DNA from: Bacteroides stercorirosoris
GTDB taxonomy: Bacteria > Bacteroidota > Bacteroidia > Bacteroidales > Bacteroidaceae
Length of the DNA stretch: 64,000 nt
NCBI RefSeq assembly: GCF_900142015.1
Contig: NZ_FQZN01000010.1
Coordinates: 109,380-173,379 of the forward strand
Direction: 5' to 3'
In this document: piece after piece, positions 54,923 to 62,599 of the stretch
How the letters are laid out: the number at the start of each line of letters is the position of its first letter
Numbering within the stretch: position 1 is the first letter of the stretch
Position numbers and translations under genes: made by a program
Notes under the pieces: model-generated
What the model was told of the DNA's origin: nothing
The model's input: the letters and a program-made list of their open reading frames with translations, nothing else
Databases searched by the model: none

Positions 54923-55333
54923 ATGGAAATAGTAGTAGAAAGATTGCAAGAACATAACATTAAGCCTTCAATGCAACGTATCGCCATCATGAAATATCTC
55001 ATGGAACATCGTACGCATCCGACGGTAGATGAAATTTATACAGCACTGTCTCCTACTATACCTACGCTTTCAAAAACTACAGTTTACAACACACTGAAGA
55101 TTTTGAGCGAACAAGGAGCTGCACAAACCCTTACTATCGATGAACGTAACACATGCTACGATGCCGATACCAGTCCTCACGCACATTTCCTATGTAAGAG
55201 TTGCGGAAGAATTTATGATTTGCCGTGCGACGATGCTGTAAAGAAAGTGGTAGATACGGATATGGATGGACACGAAGTGCAGGAAATCCATTATTATTAC
55301 AAAGGTATTTGTAAACAATGTAAAGAAGACTAA
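54923..55333 (+). CDS. Fur-family transcriptional repressor, probably PerR
   Basis: 136 residues: winged-helix DNA-binding domain (SMQRIAIMKYLMEHRTHPTVDEIYTAL; LSKTTVYNTLKILSEQG) and C-terminal metal/dimer domain with structural-zinc pairs CKSCG and CKQC. Fur, Zur and PerR share this fold. Location 51 bp before a rubrerythrin gene, with AT-rich palindromes before each gene, favours PerR (peroxide sensing through iron-bound histidine oxidation). The choice is inference from context. Confidence 0.9.
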   Translation: MEIVVERLQEHNIKPSMQRIAIMKYLMEHRTHPTVDEIYTALSPTIPTLSKTTVYNTLKILSEQGAAQTLTIDERNTCYDADTSPHAHFLCKSCGRIYDLPCDDAVKKVVDTDMDGHEVQEIHYYYKGICKQCKED

Positions 55334-55350
55334 CGTTTTATTATAAAACG
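55334..55350 (+). promoter_or_regulatory. 17-bp palindrome between perR-like gene and rubrerythrin
   Basis: CGTTTTAT-T-ATAAAACG is a perfect 8-1-8 palindrome that abuts the stop codon, 35 bp before the rubrerythrin ATG. Its AT-rich odd-centred form is like the palindrome at 54892-54904, so it may be a second repressor site or a small RNA hairpin. Confidence 0.5.
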
Positions 55351-55384
55351 AACGAATAACTAATTCAATTAAATCAGAAAGAAA

Positions 55385-55942
55385 ATGAAGAAATTTAGAT
55401 GTACTGTATGCGGTTACGTATATGAAGGTGATGCCGCTCCTGAGAAATGCCCGTTGTGTAAAGCACCTGCAAGCAAGTTTGTAGAAGTAGTAGAAGCTAC
55501 AGAAGATGGTCCTCTTACTTTTGCTGACGAACACGTTATCGGTGTAGCTAAAGGTTGTGACGAAGAAATGATTAAAGACTTGAACAATCACTTCATGGGC
55601 GAATGTACAGAAGTTGGTATGTACCTGGCAATGAGCCGTCAGGCTGACCGCGAAGGTTATCCCGAAGTAGCAGAAGCTTTCAAGCGTTATGCTTGGGAAG
55701 AAGCAGAACATGCTTCTAAGTTTGCTGAACTGCTGGGCGACTGCGTATGGGATACAAAAACGAACCTCGAAAAGAGAATGAACGCTGAATCAGGTGCTTG
55801 CGAAGATAAGAAACGCATTGCCACCCGCGCAAAAGCTCTGAACCTGGACGCTATCCATGACACTGTTCATGAAATGGCTAAAGACGAAGCTCGTCACGGT
55901 AAAGGCTTTGAAGGTCTGTATAACCGTTACTTCAAGAAATAA
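55385..55942 (+). CDS. Reverse rubrerythrin (N-terminal rubredoxin domain), peroxide reductase
   Basis: 185 residues. The rubredoxin domain comes first (Cys6, Cys9, Cys22, Cys25: FRCTVCGY and KCPLCKAP), then a ferritin-like diiron domain with Glu/His pairs ([52 protein letters not shown]). Classical rubrerythrins have the opposite order. It reduces hydrogen peroxide to water in the cytoplasm of anaerobes. Neighbouring perR-like gene suggests peroxide induction. Confidence 0.94.
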   Translation: MKKFRCTVCGYVYEGDAAPEKCPLCKAPASKFVEVVEATEDGPLTFADEHVIGVAKGCDEEMIKDLNNHFMGECTEVGMYLAMSRQADREGYPEVAEAFKRYAWEEAEHASKFAELLGDCVWDTKTNLEKRMNAESGACEDKKRIATRAKALNLDAIHDTVHEMAKDEARHGKGFEGLYNRYFKK

Positions 55943-55969
55943 TGTAAAAACACATTTTGTGTTGATAGA

Positions 55970-55998
55970 AGAGGATGCATTACTGTATCCTCTTTTTT
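55970..55998 (+). terminator. Terminator after rubrerythrin
   Basis: AGAGGAT (55970-55976) pairs with ATCCTCT (55987-55993), followed by a run of Ts. A smaller hairpin, AACAC-attttg-GTGTT type, sits just upstream at 55949-55963. Confidence 0.88.
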
Positions 55999-56011
55999 TT
56001 ATTCTTTTTTC

Positions 56012-56019
56012 TACTTTTG
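56012..56019 (+). promoter_or_regulatory. -7 element of the ECF sigma operon
   Basis: TACTTTTG, exact TAnnTTTG match, 40 bp before the sigma factor ATG. Confidence 0.55.
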
Positions 56020-56058
56020 ATGTCACGTTCTCTTTTCCCGTTCGTCTTATCAATGTAA

Positions 56059-56580
56059 ATGGAACTTAAACAATTTAAAATATCCGTTCTTCCTCTCCGC
56101 GATAAGTTATTAAATTATGCGCGGAAGTTGACCGAGAGTCCGGACGATGCGGAAGATGCCGTGCAGGAAGTCCTGCTCAAGCTATGGAACAAAAGGCTTG
56201 AACTGGAGCAGTACCGTAGCATTGAAGCGTTCGCCATGACCATGACTCATAATCTCTGCATGGACATGTGGCGCACCAGGCATACCGGCAACGTACCGTT
56301 GGAATACGTGCAGGATGCCACTCCCGGCGGAACACCGGAACGGTTGCTCGAAATAAAGGACGAAATCCGCCTGATGCGTGAAATCATCGACTCGCTGCCC
56401 ACCTTGCAACGCACCATCATGAGAATGAAGGACATCGAGGAATACGAAACGGAAGAGATCGCCAACATCACGGGCTGCAACCCGGAAGCCATCCGGAGCA
56501 ACTTGTCGAGGGCACGGAAGAAAGTGAGGGAAATTTACCTGCAAACCATACAAGAAAGAAGAAGGAGGAACCAAGCATGA
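56059..56580 (+). CDS. ECF (sigma-70 family) RNA polymerase sigma factor
   Basis: 173 residues: region 2 (LLNYARKLTESPDDAEDAVQEVLLKLW; MTHNLCMDMWR) and region 4 (LPTLQRTIMRMKDIEEYETEEIANITGCNPEAIRSNLSRARKKV). It directs polymerase to a stress or envelope regulon. Its stop overlaps the start of the anti-sigma-like gene (ATGA), the common pairing for ECF control. Confidence 0.95.
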   Translation: MELKQFKISVLPLRDKLLNYARKLTESPDDAEDAVQEVLLKLWNKRLELEQYRSIEAFAMTMTHNLCMDMWRTRHTGNVPLEYVQDATPGGTPERLLEIKDEIRLMREIIDSLPTLQRTIMRMKDIEEYETEEIANITGCNPEAIRSNLSRARKKVREIYLQTIQERRRRNQA

Positions 56581-56996
56581 AGATAGAAGAATTAATTGAC
56601 CGTTATTTCGAGGGACAGACCTCGTGCGAGGAAGAACGCGAACTGCGCCGTTTCTTCACCCGGGAAAATGTGCCCGAACACCTTCAAGTGTACCGTCCCT
56701 TGTTCATCTGTCTGGAACAGGAGGTAAAAGCATTCCAAGAAAAAAGTGTCCCTACAGCTAAGCTTCCCTCCCATCGCCGCCGCTTCATCTATATGATGAG
56801 CGGAGTGGCAGCCGGAATATTATTGCTTATCGGTATTGCCGGCACCAAACAATACCTTCACGTTACTCCAGAGAATTATGTCATCATTGATGGCAAGCAA
56901 TACACCGACGACAATCTGGTACGTGAACAAGCTCTTGCCGCTTTCCGTGATATGCGGACCACGGAAGATGAAGTACTTGACCTGATGTTCGAATAA
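56577..56996 (+). CDS. Probable anti-sigma factor, single-pass membrane protein
   Basis: 139 residues. An acidic cytoplasmic N-terminus (IEELIDRYFEGQTSCEEERELRRFF) resembles Bacteroidetes anti-sigma leaders; one transmembrane helix (about 71-90); short periplasmic tail ending ADEVLDLMFE-like (TTEDEVLDLMFE). It overlaps the sigma gene by 4 bp. No FecR domain follows, so it is not the carbohydrate/iron transport type. Confidence 0.8.
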   Translation: MKIEELIDRYFEGQTSCEEERELRRFFTRENVPEHLQVYRPLFICLEQEVKAFQEKSVPTAKLPSHRRRFIYMMSGVAAGILLLIGIAGTKQYLHVTPENYVIIDGKQYTDDNLVREQALAAFRDMRTTEDEVLDLMFE

Positions 56997-57014
56997 TAAA
57001 AAAAAATAATAGAT

Positions 57015-57464
57015 ATGATTATGAAAAAGTTCATTCGTACCCTGCTATGTTGCCTGCTGTTACTATTCAGCACCGGCATGTACGCCCAAAAGGGGCTACA
57101 AATAGCTTCCGTATTCCAGAAATACGGCAACCAGAAAGGGGCTACCTACGTGGAACTGTCCAAAATGCTATCCAAGAACTGGGACATCACCCACTATCAG
57201 AGCCTAAAACTGGCGAAAGCAGAAAAAGCATTACCCGAAATTTACCGTTGCCTGGAAGCTGACCGCGAACACGCCAAGAAGATAAAGGAGGTAGTAACTG
57301 ACGGACAAATACAATCAGGCTACTACCAATTGCCTCCATTACAGAATAAGACCAACCGTTTCATACTGTTCCGGCTCGGGAAGAAAGGTGAAGCGACTCT
57401 TATCTATATTGAAGGCGAGATAGACAGTGACGACCTTGTCACACTGATATTCAGCAAAGACTAA
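57015..57464 (+). CDS. Small secreted protein, third gene of the sigma operon
   Basis: 149 residues with a signal peptide (to TGMYAQ, about 25); start may be 57015 or 57021. It is mostly alpha/beta with charged helices (VELSKMLSKNWDITHYQSLKLAKAEKALPEIYRCLEADREHAKKI is its central part, given here only as start VELSKML and end HAKKI). I recall similar proteins under DUF6108; unverified. It lies 18 bp after the anti-sigma-like gene, so it is probably part of the same envelope response. Confidence 0.7.
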   Translation: MIMKKFIRTLLCCLLLLFSTGMYAQKGLQIASVFQKYGNQKGATYVELSKMLSKNWDITHYQSLKLAKAEKALPEIYRCLEADREHAKKIKEVVTDGQIQSGYYQLPPLQNKTNRFILFRLGKKGEATLIYIEGEIDSDDLVTLIFSKD

Positions 57465-57498
57465 CTCTGAAAATTATAAATCACAAATTATAAAACTT

Positions 57499-58374
57499 AT
57501 GAAACGAATATTCTTTTTATTCCTGCTCATGACTTCCATGACAGTCATGGCACAAGAAAGCATCCCGCAAGACACCACTCTTTACCTCAATGGCCGCAAA
57601 GTTGTCATCAAGGAGCGTGACGGCAAAATCAAAGTAAAGATGTACGAAGCCAAGGCTGAAAATGATACCATAGAGAATACACAAGTGTTTGAAGGTGTAT
57701 ATCTGGACGGCCGCAGTATCGAACGGACTACTACCGTATCCGTACCTTTCATGAAAAAGAAAAAAGGCAACTATCGCTTCGATCCGCATTATCCTGCCTT
57801 TTACTTTGGCTTCGATAAGCTGGCAGGCGGCAAGCTTCAATATTCCGCCGAGGTTCCACAACTCGGTTCCAAGTCCTGGGAATGGGGTATCAACCTATTC
57901 AATACCGGGGTTTCCATCACCCGGAACAATCATTGGGGACTCACTACTACTCTTGGCTTGGCACGCATCGTCCATAAATTAGATGATAATTATGGTTTCG
58001 AAAAAGTGGACGGTATCACTGTCTGCCGCCCGGCCGAAGACGTAGACTATCAAAAAAGCTGGCTTCGCTATTGGGCTTTCCGCCTGCCCGTCAGCCTGGA
58101 ATGGCAGACAAAATTCGGTAGTCGCCGCGCCTTTCTTGCAGCCGGTCCGGAAGTGGAATGGCGTGTGGGAGTTAAATCCAGAGCCAAATATGATAATAAA
58201 AAACATACATTGAGTGATAAGTTAAATACCCATCCGCTTGGATTGAATCTGTTATTACAGGCAGGTTACGGTTGTCTGGGATTCAATGCCCGTTTCGCAC
58301 TCACTTCTCTGTTTGAAAAAAATAAAGGCCCCGAACTCTATCCGGCTTCTATAGGTGTAGGCTTATATTGGTAA
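57499..58374 (+). CDS. Outer-membrane beta-barrel-like protein
   Basis: 291 residues; signal peptide to MTVMAQ (about 19). The N-terminal third is charged with KVVIKERDGKIKVKMYE; the rest has alternating strands (FYFGFDKLAGG, WEWGINLFNTG, LGLNLLLQAGYGCLGF) and a C-terminal aromatic (GVGLYW), as in small outer-membrane barrels. Last gene of the sigma/anti-sigma operon and a likely envelope-stress product. Followed 5 bp later by array C. Confidence 0.75.
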   Translation: MKRIFFLFLLMTSMTVMAQESIPQDTTLYLNGRKVVIKERDGKIKVKMYEAKAENDTIENTQVFEGVYLDGRSIERTTTVSVPFMKKKKGNYRFDPHYPAFYFGFDKLAGGKLQYSAEVPQLGSKSWEWGINLFNTGVSITRNNHWGLTTTLGLARIVHKLDDNYGFEKVDGITVCRPAEDVDYQKSWLRYWAFRLPVSLEWQTKFGSRRAFLAAGPEVEWRVGVKSRAKYDNKKHTLSDKLNTHPLGLNLLLQAGYGCLGFNARFALTSLFEKNKGPELYPASIGVGLYW

Positions 58375-58378
58375 ATCC

Positions 58379-58456
58379 ATCTCTCAAGATGAAAAAAATC
58401 GTCTCCTGAGATAAAAAAATCCGTTCCGTGAGACAAGATAATCCGCCTCCTGAGAT
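58379..58456 (+). repeat. Array C: 22-bp tandem units leading into a terminator
   Basis: Units step exactly 22 bp: GAT/GAC-start points at 58388, 58410, 58432 and 58454, with ATC about 10 bp later in the first three. Dyad centres lie on the same grid: ATCT-ctca-AGAT (58384.5), TCTC-ct-GAGA (58406.5), a weak dyad (58428.5), CTC-ct-GAG (58450.5). The sequence TCCTGAGAT occurs twice, at units two and four. The array starts 5 bp after the preceding stop codon. Confidence 0.75.
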
Positions 58457-58486
58457 AAATCTTTTCATCTCAGGGGACGGATTTCT
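58440..58486 (+). terminator. Terminator formed by the last unit of array C
   Basis: AATCCG...CCTGAGAT (58440-58456) pairs with ATCTCAGG...CGGATT (58467-58483), about 15 of 17 positions, followed by TTCTTTG. Unit two (CCTGAGAT at 58405-58412) is a perfect alternative left arm for the same right arm, so two hairpins can compete. Confidence 0.75.
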
Positions 58487-58511
58487 TTGTTTCCGGTAAT
58501 CGCTCACGATC

Positions 58512-58542
58512 TTGGAGAATACCAAAAACATTGTTATCTTTG
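58512..58542 (+). promoter_or_regulatory. Promoter of the guanine deaminase gene
   Basis: TTG at 58512-58514, 20 bp, TATCTTTG at 58535-58542 (exact -7). The in-frame TTG at 58512 is part of the promoter, so it is not the start codon. Confidence 0.7.
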
Positions 58543-58574
58543 TCAGTAACTCTAAAAAAACAATCATTTTTATT

Positions 58575-59042
58575 ATGACCAAAGAAGAATTAATGAGAAA
58601 AGCGATTGAGCTCTCTACGGAGAATGTCGCTAACGGTGGCGGTCCGTTTGGTGCTGTCATTGCCAAAAATGGTGAAATCATAGCTACCGGAGTGAACCGT
58701 GTGACATCTTCGTGCGATCCGACAGCACATGCCGAAGTCAGCGCCATTCGTGCAGCGGCAGCCAAGCTGGGCACTTTCGACCTCAGCGGATATGAAATCT
58801 ATACTTCCTGCGAACCATGCCCCATGTGCCTCGGTGCCATCTATTGGGCACGACTGGACAGAATGTATTATGGAAACAACAAGACTGATGCCAAAAATAT
58901 AGGTTTCGACGACTCTTTCATTTATGACGAGATTGCTCTAAAGCCTGCCGACCGCAAACTACCGTCGGAAATATTGCTGCATGACGAAGCTATCAAGGCT
59001 TTTGAAGCATGGAGTGGGAAGGAAGACAAGATAGCCTATTAA
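58575..59042 (+). CDS. guaD: Guanine deaminase (CDA-fold nucleoside/base deaminase)
   Basis: 155 residues from the ATG at 58575, the length of Bacillus-type GuaD. Zinc site: His52-Ala-Glu54 (TAHAEV) and Cys82/Cys85 (CEPCPMC). The C-terminal tail (KPADRKLPSEILLHDEAIKAFEAW...) fits GuaD, where it completes the partner's active site, better than TadA. It would deaminate guanine to xanthine in the cytoplasm; TadA-like tRNA editing is the alternative. The gene stands alone with its own promoter. Its stop codon lies inside the first unit of array E. Confidence 0.85.
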   Translation: MTKEELMRKAIELSTENVANGGGPFGAVIAKNGEIIATGVNRVTSSCDPTAHAEVSAIRAAAAKLGTFDLSGYEIYTSCEPCPMCLGAIYWARLDRMYYGNNKTDAKNIGFDDSFIYDEIALKPADRKLPSEILLHDEAIKAFEAWSGKEDKIAY

Positions 59043-59115
59043 GAGGCTGTCAACAAGAAGTTAAGAGTTTGTCAGCAAGAAGTCAACTTCTTGTCAACAA
59101 GGAATTAACTCCTTG
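59031..59115 (+). repeat. Array E: palindromes on an exact 22-bp register, overlapping the guaD stop
   Basis: Centres at 59040.5 (AGCCTatTAAgAGGCT, 59033-59048, containing the guaD stop TAA), 59062.5 (CAA...TTAA...TTG), 59084.5 (CAAGAAGTCAACTTCTTG, perfect 8-bp arms) and 59106.5 (CAAGGAATTAACTCCTTG, one mismatch pair). In direct-repeat terms GTCAACAAG / GTCAGCAAG / GTCAACAAG / GTAAGAG start at 59049, 59071, 59093 and 59115. A terminator follows at 59150. Confidence 0.88.
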
Positions 59116-59149
59116 TAAGAGAATCATTTTCAAAGTATTATAAAACAGT

Positions 59150-59189
59150 AAAATCCCCGAAGTCCTGTGATGCAGGCTCCGGGGATTTT
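59150..59189. terminator. Bidirectional terminator between guaD and the FadL-like gene
   Basis: AAAATCCCCG (59150-59159) and CGGGGATTTT (59180-59189) form a perfect 10-bp stem with A and T runs on each side. Confidence 0.9.
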
Positions 59190-59245
59190 GGTTTAATACA
59201 CAAGGTATTTGCAATGAAAGGTTATTTGCTTATATGGTTGTTCTT

Positions 59246-60904
59246 TTAGAAACGCATACCTAAGGTTAATATCACCTGGCTACGCGTATCAGTCAACTTA
59301 GCGGCTGCAAGAGGATCTTTCAATCCGCTCGCCGATGAATCAAATGGATAGAAGTCACCTTTCTGCACTGAATATTTGTATGCTAAATCAGCATAAAATG
59401 CAGAGCCTCTATAACCGATACCCAACGTATAGTTACTTAACGATTTTAGATTTGTATAATCCGTGTCAGTATTAATAAAATATTCATGATACGCCTTAAT
59501 AGCATCATTCTTGAAAGCAGAACTACTATAATTATATCCGGCACGCAATGCAAACTGCGGAATTACCTTATACTCAGCACCAATGCGGAATGTATTTACG
59601 CCTTTCAGACAGAGTTTGGATTCATTGGTCTGCCACTCCATATTATCTCCATTGTAGTCATAGAACTTCGTTGTCGAGTAGTCTTTATATTCATATTCAG
59701 CTCCCAATGCCAACTGAGTTCCCACTGTATATCCCAAACTTAAATTATAAACCCAAGGAGTGTTGATCTTATAATCCTGTTTCATATCTCTATTATCCAG
59801 ATAATCATAACTATCAACCGTCGTAGTTACAAGCTTGTCTCCTTCATACAATTCCGAAACCAAACGTGCGGAAGTAGCCCATGTCAAATTATAAAAAGTC
59901 GGAGTATGTATAGCAAATCCAATACGCAAAGGCGAATCTTCAAACGGACGGACAATGGCACCCAGCTTAAAGTCGAAGCCCGCTCCTGTCACTTTGTTGA
60001 AACTTTCCAATGTATATCCGGAACCTGTAGCTTCTCCCTTTTCTGTACGGAAGTCTTCACCATACAATGTATACTTATTATAATTCACATCGTAAGCCCC
60101 TATCGTTAAACCAAGATAGAAACGATCATTGAAGTTAAAAGCAACATTAAAATCGAATTGATTTACCCCTCCGCTTTCCCGCGAACGAAATTCGCGTAAA
60201 TAAGGACGGTCTCCATCTCCCAAGACACTTGTATAAAAGTCATAATTCGTATATAATGGTTTACCATTTTCATCAACAATTGGTTTTCCATCGGCATCCT
60301 CAAGTGGATAAGGCGTCTTATCCGTAGTTAGTGACGGACTTATCAGATATCCTTCATATCCCAATGCTGACATCCAACCAATTACATCCGTGTTGAAAGG
60401 ATTGTTGTTGTCCCACATTGGCTTCGTAATCCCATCGGACATAGCTGCCATCAAGTATGTCTGTGAATGCCCATTCAAGTCCCCTGCCGTAGTCATATTA
60501 CGGTTGAAAGACTTTACTTTCTGATAATTAAAGGCAAAATTCACATACCGTAATGACGTAACGTTACCAACCTTGGTAGAGAACACAACACCTGCATTGT
60601 CAAAGTTCCACCGGTTCTTATCCATATTAAATGACTGCCCGCCATATTTACTTTCTACTCCTGTGCTCGAATAGCCAAATGACGTCATAATATCATTACT
60701 GCGATAGATACCGATACCGGCAGGGTTCGTACCGATGGTAGAGATATCGCCACCTAACGCTCCCATTGCCCCTCCCATACCTACAAAACGGGCAGTACCA
60801 CTTAAATCTTTACTTGCTATATTCGTAGCGTCGTATACCGACTGAGCCCCTGCGCTTACCGAGACAAGCACAGTAAGGGCTGTTAGAATCATTATCTTTC
60901 TCAT
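59246..60904 (-). CDS. OmpP1/FadL-family outer-membrane protein
   Basis: 552 residues; signal peptide to SAGAQ (about 20). The early segment ATNIASKDLSGTARFVGMGGAMGALGGDISTIGTNPAGIGIYR is typical of the FadL N-terminal hatch (given by its landmarks GTARFVGMGGAMGALGGD and NPAGIG). A 14-strand-type barrel follows, ending in ILTLGMRF. Such proteins pass hydrophobic compounds across the outer membrane. It starts 30 bp after the stop of the upstream low-complexity protein, so the two are probably one operon. Confidence 0.88.
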   Translation of the reverse strand: MRKIMILTALTVLVSVSAGAQSVYDATNIASKDLSGTARFVGMGGAMGALGGDISTIGTNPAGIGIYRSNDIMTSFGYSSTGVESKYGGQSFNMDKNRWNFDNAGVVFSTKVGNVTSLRYVNFAFNYQKVKSFNRNMTTAGDLNGHSQTYLMAAMSDGITKPMWDNNNPFNTDVIGWMSALGYEGYLISPSLTTDKTPYPLEDADGKPIVDENGKPLYTNYDFYTSVLGDGDRPYLREFRSRESGGVNQFDFNVAFNFNDRFYLGLTIGAYDVNYNKYTLYGEDFRTEKGEATGSGYTLESFNKVTGAGFDFKLGAIVRPFEDSPLRIGFAIHTPTFYNLTWATSARLVSELYEGDKLVTTTVDSYDYLDNRDMKQDYKINTPWVYNLSLGYTVGTQLALGAEYEYKDYSTTKFYDYNGDNMEWQTNESKLCLKGVNTFRIGAEYKVIPQFALRAGYNYSSSAFKNDAIKAYHEYFINTDTDYTNLKSLSNYTLGIGYRGSAFYADLAYKYSVQKGDFYPFDSSASGLKDPLAAAKLTDTRSQVILTLGMRF

Positions 60905-60934
60905 AATTCATTCATTTTTGAGTAAAACACTTAC

Positions 60935-62317
60935 TTATCTTCTTCTTGAGCCGCCACCGCCGCCACCACTGGAACGTGTGGAACCTCCACCGCCACCACT
61001 GGAATAGCTACTTCCACTGGAACGGGAACTACTTCCGGAAGAATAGCTGCTACTGGAAGAAGAACGGGTAGAAGAAGGAGTACTATAAGAACGTGAACTA
61101 CTATTAGTGGAACGATTATTATCATTAGAGTAACTACGCGGAGCTGTTGAACTGCCACGATTATAGGTAGGAGTAGTACTACGTGTTGAAGAACTTCTCA
61201 CAGAACTACCAGTTCCAGAAGACGACCTCGTTGAACTGTTACGTACAGTTCCTACATTGCTATTGTAAGAAGAACTGCTACGCGTACTGCTCGGACGTGT
61301 ATAAGTAGAACGTCTTGATGAAGCTGCATCAGTGCGAGTTGACATTCCCGGACGTTGTTCACTTGAAGAACGGGTTCCCACTACCCGACGGGTAGTTGTA
61401 CTTTCTCCGCGTCTCACTTGTCCACTGGTCCGTCTGGTCGTTACGTCTCTTGTCGTACCGGACACTCTATTTGAACCGGATGTACGCATAGAAGGTGTTG
61501 TGCTACGTGTACCGGTGTAACGTCTGTTTGTATATACGCTGCCACCTCCCCAGTGCCCACCTCCCCAGTGTCCACCGCCACCGGGATACCAGCCACCGCC
61601 GGGATAGTGATGATGATGGTGATGTCCCCATCCCCAACTCCATCCGCCGTAGAAGCCACCCCAGCCAATACCCCAGCCTCCATAGCCGTAATAAGGCGAA
61701 TAACCTCCCCAGCCATAATAAGGATAGCCACCCCAGCCATAGGAGTTATAACGCCAATCCCACCATAAGCGGTTGGAGAAAGTGGGGAAAGCATAGGCAT
61801 ACAATCCGTCGGAATATACGTTCCAGTCCCAAGAATTCAGACCATACATGACATCCCAATAATACGGGCTGCTGATGCTCACGGCATAGCGCGGGTTACG
61901 GAAACGCACGATACGCATTGCATATTCGTAATCATCTTCCGAACCTTCGAAGCCGTTCACCCATTCACCTTCCGGATCGGGCACTGCTTTTTCTTTAATA
62001 TATAAGGTATCGTCTTCCATGACGAAATCATTCTCACGCGAATCATAACGACGGTTATATTCGTCTACATCACGTGTGTTTCCTTTACGATCCTGCACTA
62101 CAACAGTAGTGTTACCCGGCGACGTATAAACCGTAGTCGGTGCATTCGACTTTACTACAATCTCTTCAGCCGGAGCAGTAGCTGTTACCTTTTTCTCCTG
62201 CTTCTTTTCCTTCTTATCTTTGGAAGGAACGTAGTAAAGGTCGTCATCTATGCTCTGCGCCGCAACCATCCAGGGAAGGCACAAGGCAAAAAGCGATAAA
62301 AAAACAATCTTTTTCAT
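60935..62317 (-). CDS. Secreted low-complexity protein: Gly/Tyr/Trp-rich, natural His6 run, Ser/Arg-rich tail
   Basis: 460 residues from the ATG at 62317; an upstream in-frame ATG at 62461 would add 48 residues without a signal peptide and was rejected. Signal peptide MKKIVFLSLFALC...VAAQ. Residues about 20-180 are a folded-looking charged domain (VVQDRKGNTRDVDEYNRRYDS). About 185-255 is Gly/Tyr/Trp-rich with repeated WGGY/YGYGG and six consecutive His (232-237). About 255-460 is Ser/Thr/Arg-rich and very basic (many TRSSS/STRSS), ending GGGGGGSRRR. Function unknown; possibly a matrix, adhesion or metal-binding envelope protein. The Ser-rich tail is a candidate for glycosylation. Operon with the FadL-like gene. 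Confidence 0.8.
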   Translation of the reverse strand: MKKIVFLSLFALCLPWMVAAQSIDDDLYYVPSKDKKEKKQEKKVTATAPAEEIVVKSNAPTTVYTSPGNTTVVVQDRKGNTRDVDEYNRRYDSRENDFVMEDDTLYIKEKAVPDPEGEWVNGFEGSEDDYEYAMRIVRFRNPRYAVSISSPYYWDVMYGLNSWDWNVYSDGLYAYAFPTFSNRLWWDWRYNSYGWGGYPYYGWGGYSPYYGYGGWGIGWGGFYGGWSWGWGHHHHHHYPGGGWYPGGGGHWGGGHWGGGSVYTNRRYTGTRSTTPSMRTSGSNRVSGTTRDVTTRRTSGQVRRGESTTTRRVVGTRSSSEQRPGMSTRTDAASSRRSTYTRPSSTRSSSSYNSNVGTVRNSSTRSSSGTGSSVRSSSTRSTTPTYNRGSSTAPRSYSNDNNRSTNSSSRSYSTPSSTRSSSSSSYSSGSSSRSSGSSYSSGGGGGSTRSSGGGGGGSRRR

Positions 62318-62393
62318 ATGGGTGTGGTTTATAGGTTTTACATTAATCCATTTTATCACGTCACAAAGATAGCGATGGGATTTACCGTATACA

Positions 62394-62492
62394 GGAGAAA
62401 TTCCCGAAATGATTGTAGGGAATTCCCTAAATACCTTATCTTTAAAGAAGATAAGCGGCATCTCAACATAACTTTTTCATGCAAGCATGAAA
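62394..62492. repeat. Group of palindromes upstream of prmA (possible array F)
   Basis: TAGGGAATTCCCTA (62416-62429) is a perfect palindrome; AATTCCC recurs 22 bp earlier (62399 and 62421). CTTATC...GATAAG (62435-62455) follows with centre about 22.5 bp on, and TTTCATGC-aa-GCATGAAA (62475-62492) is a second perfect palindrome off the grid. The region separates the divergent low-complexity gene and prmA. The 22-bp pattern here is weaker than in arrays A-E. Confidence 0.5.
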
Positions 62493-62512
62493 GTTCTGCA
62501 TTCGATTTGCAT

Positions 62513-62520
62513 TATCTTTG
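62513..62520 (+). promoter_or_regulatory. -7 element of prmA
   Basis: TATCTTTG, exact consensus, 79 bp before the prmA ATG; no clear -33 box. Confidence 0.6.
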
Positions 62521-62599
62521 CAGATGATAAACAAATATACAAAGAAAGTGGTTCGCCTTATAGAGAAGCTCTTTGTATTTAACAATAAATTGTATTCCA

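Noticed and set aside
58512..59042. tRNA adenosine deaminase (TadA) call for the deaminase gene
   Set aside because: Length and C-terminal tail fit GuaD better; TadA remains the alternative but is less likely.
61607..61624. His6 run as an engineered affinity tag
   Set aside because: It lies in the middle of a natural Gly/Tyr/Trp-rich region with mixed His codons, inside a genomic operon with no vector sequence.
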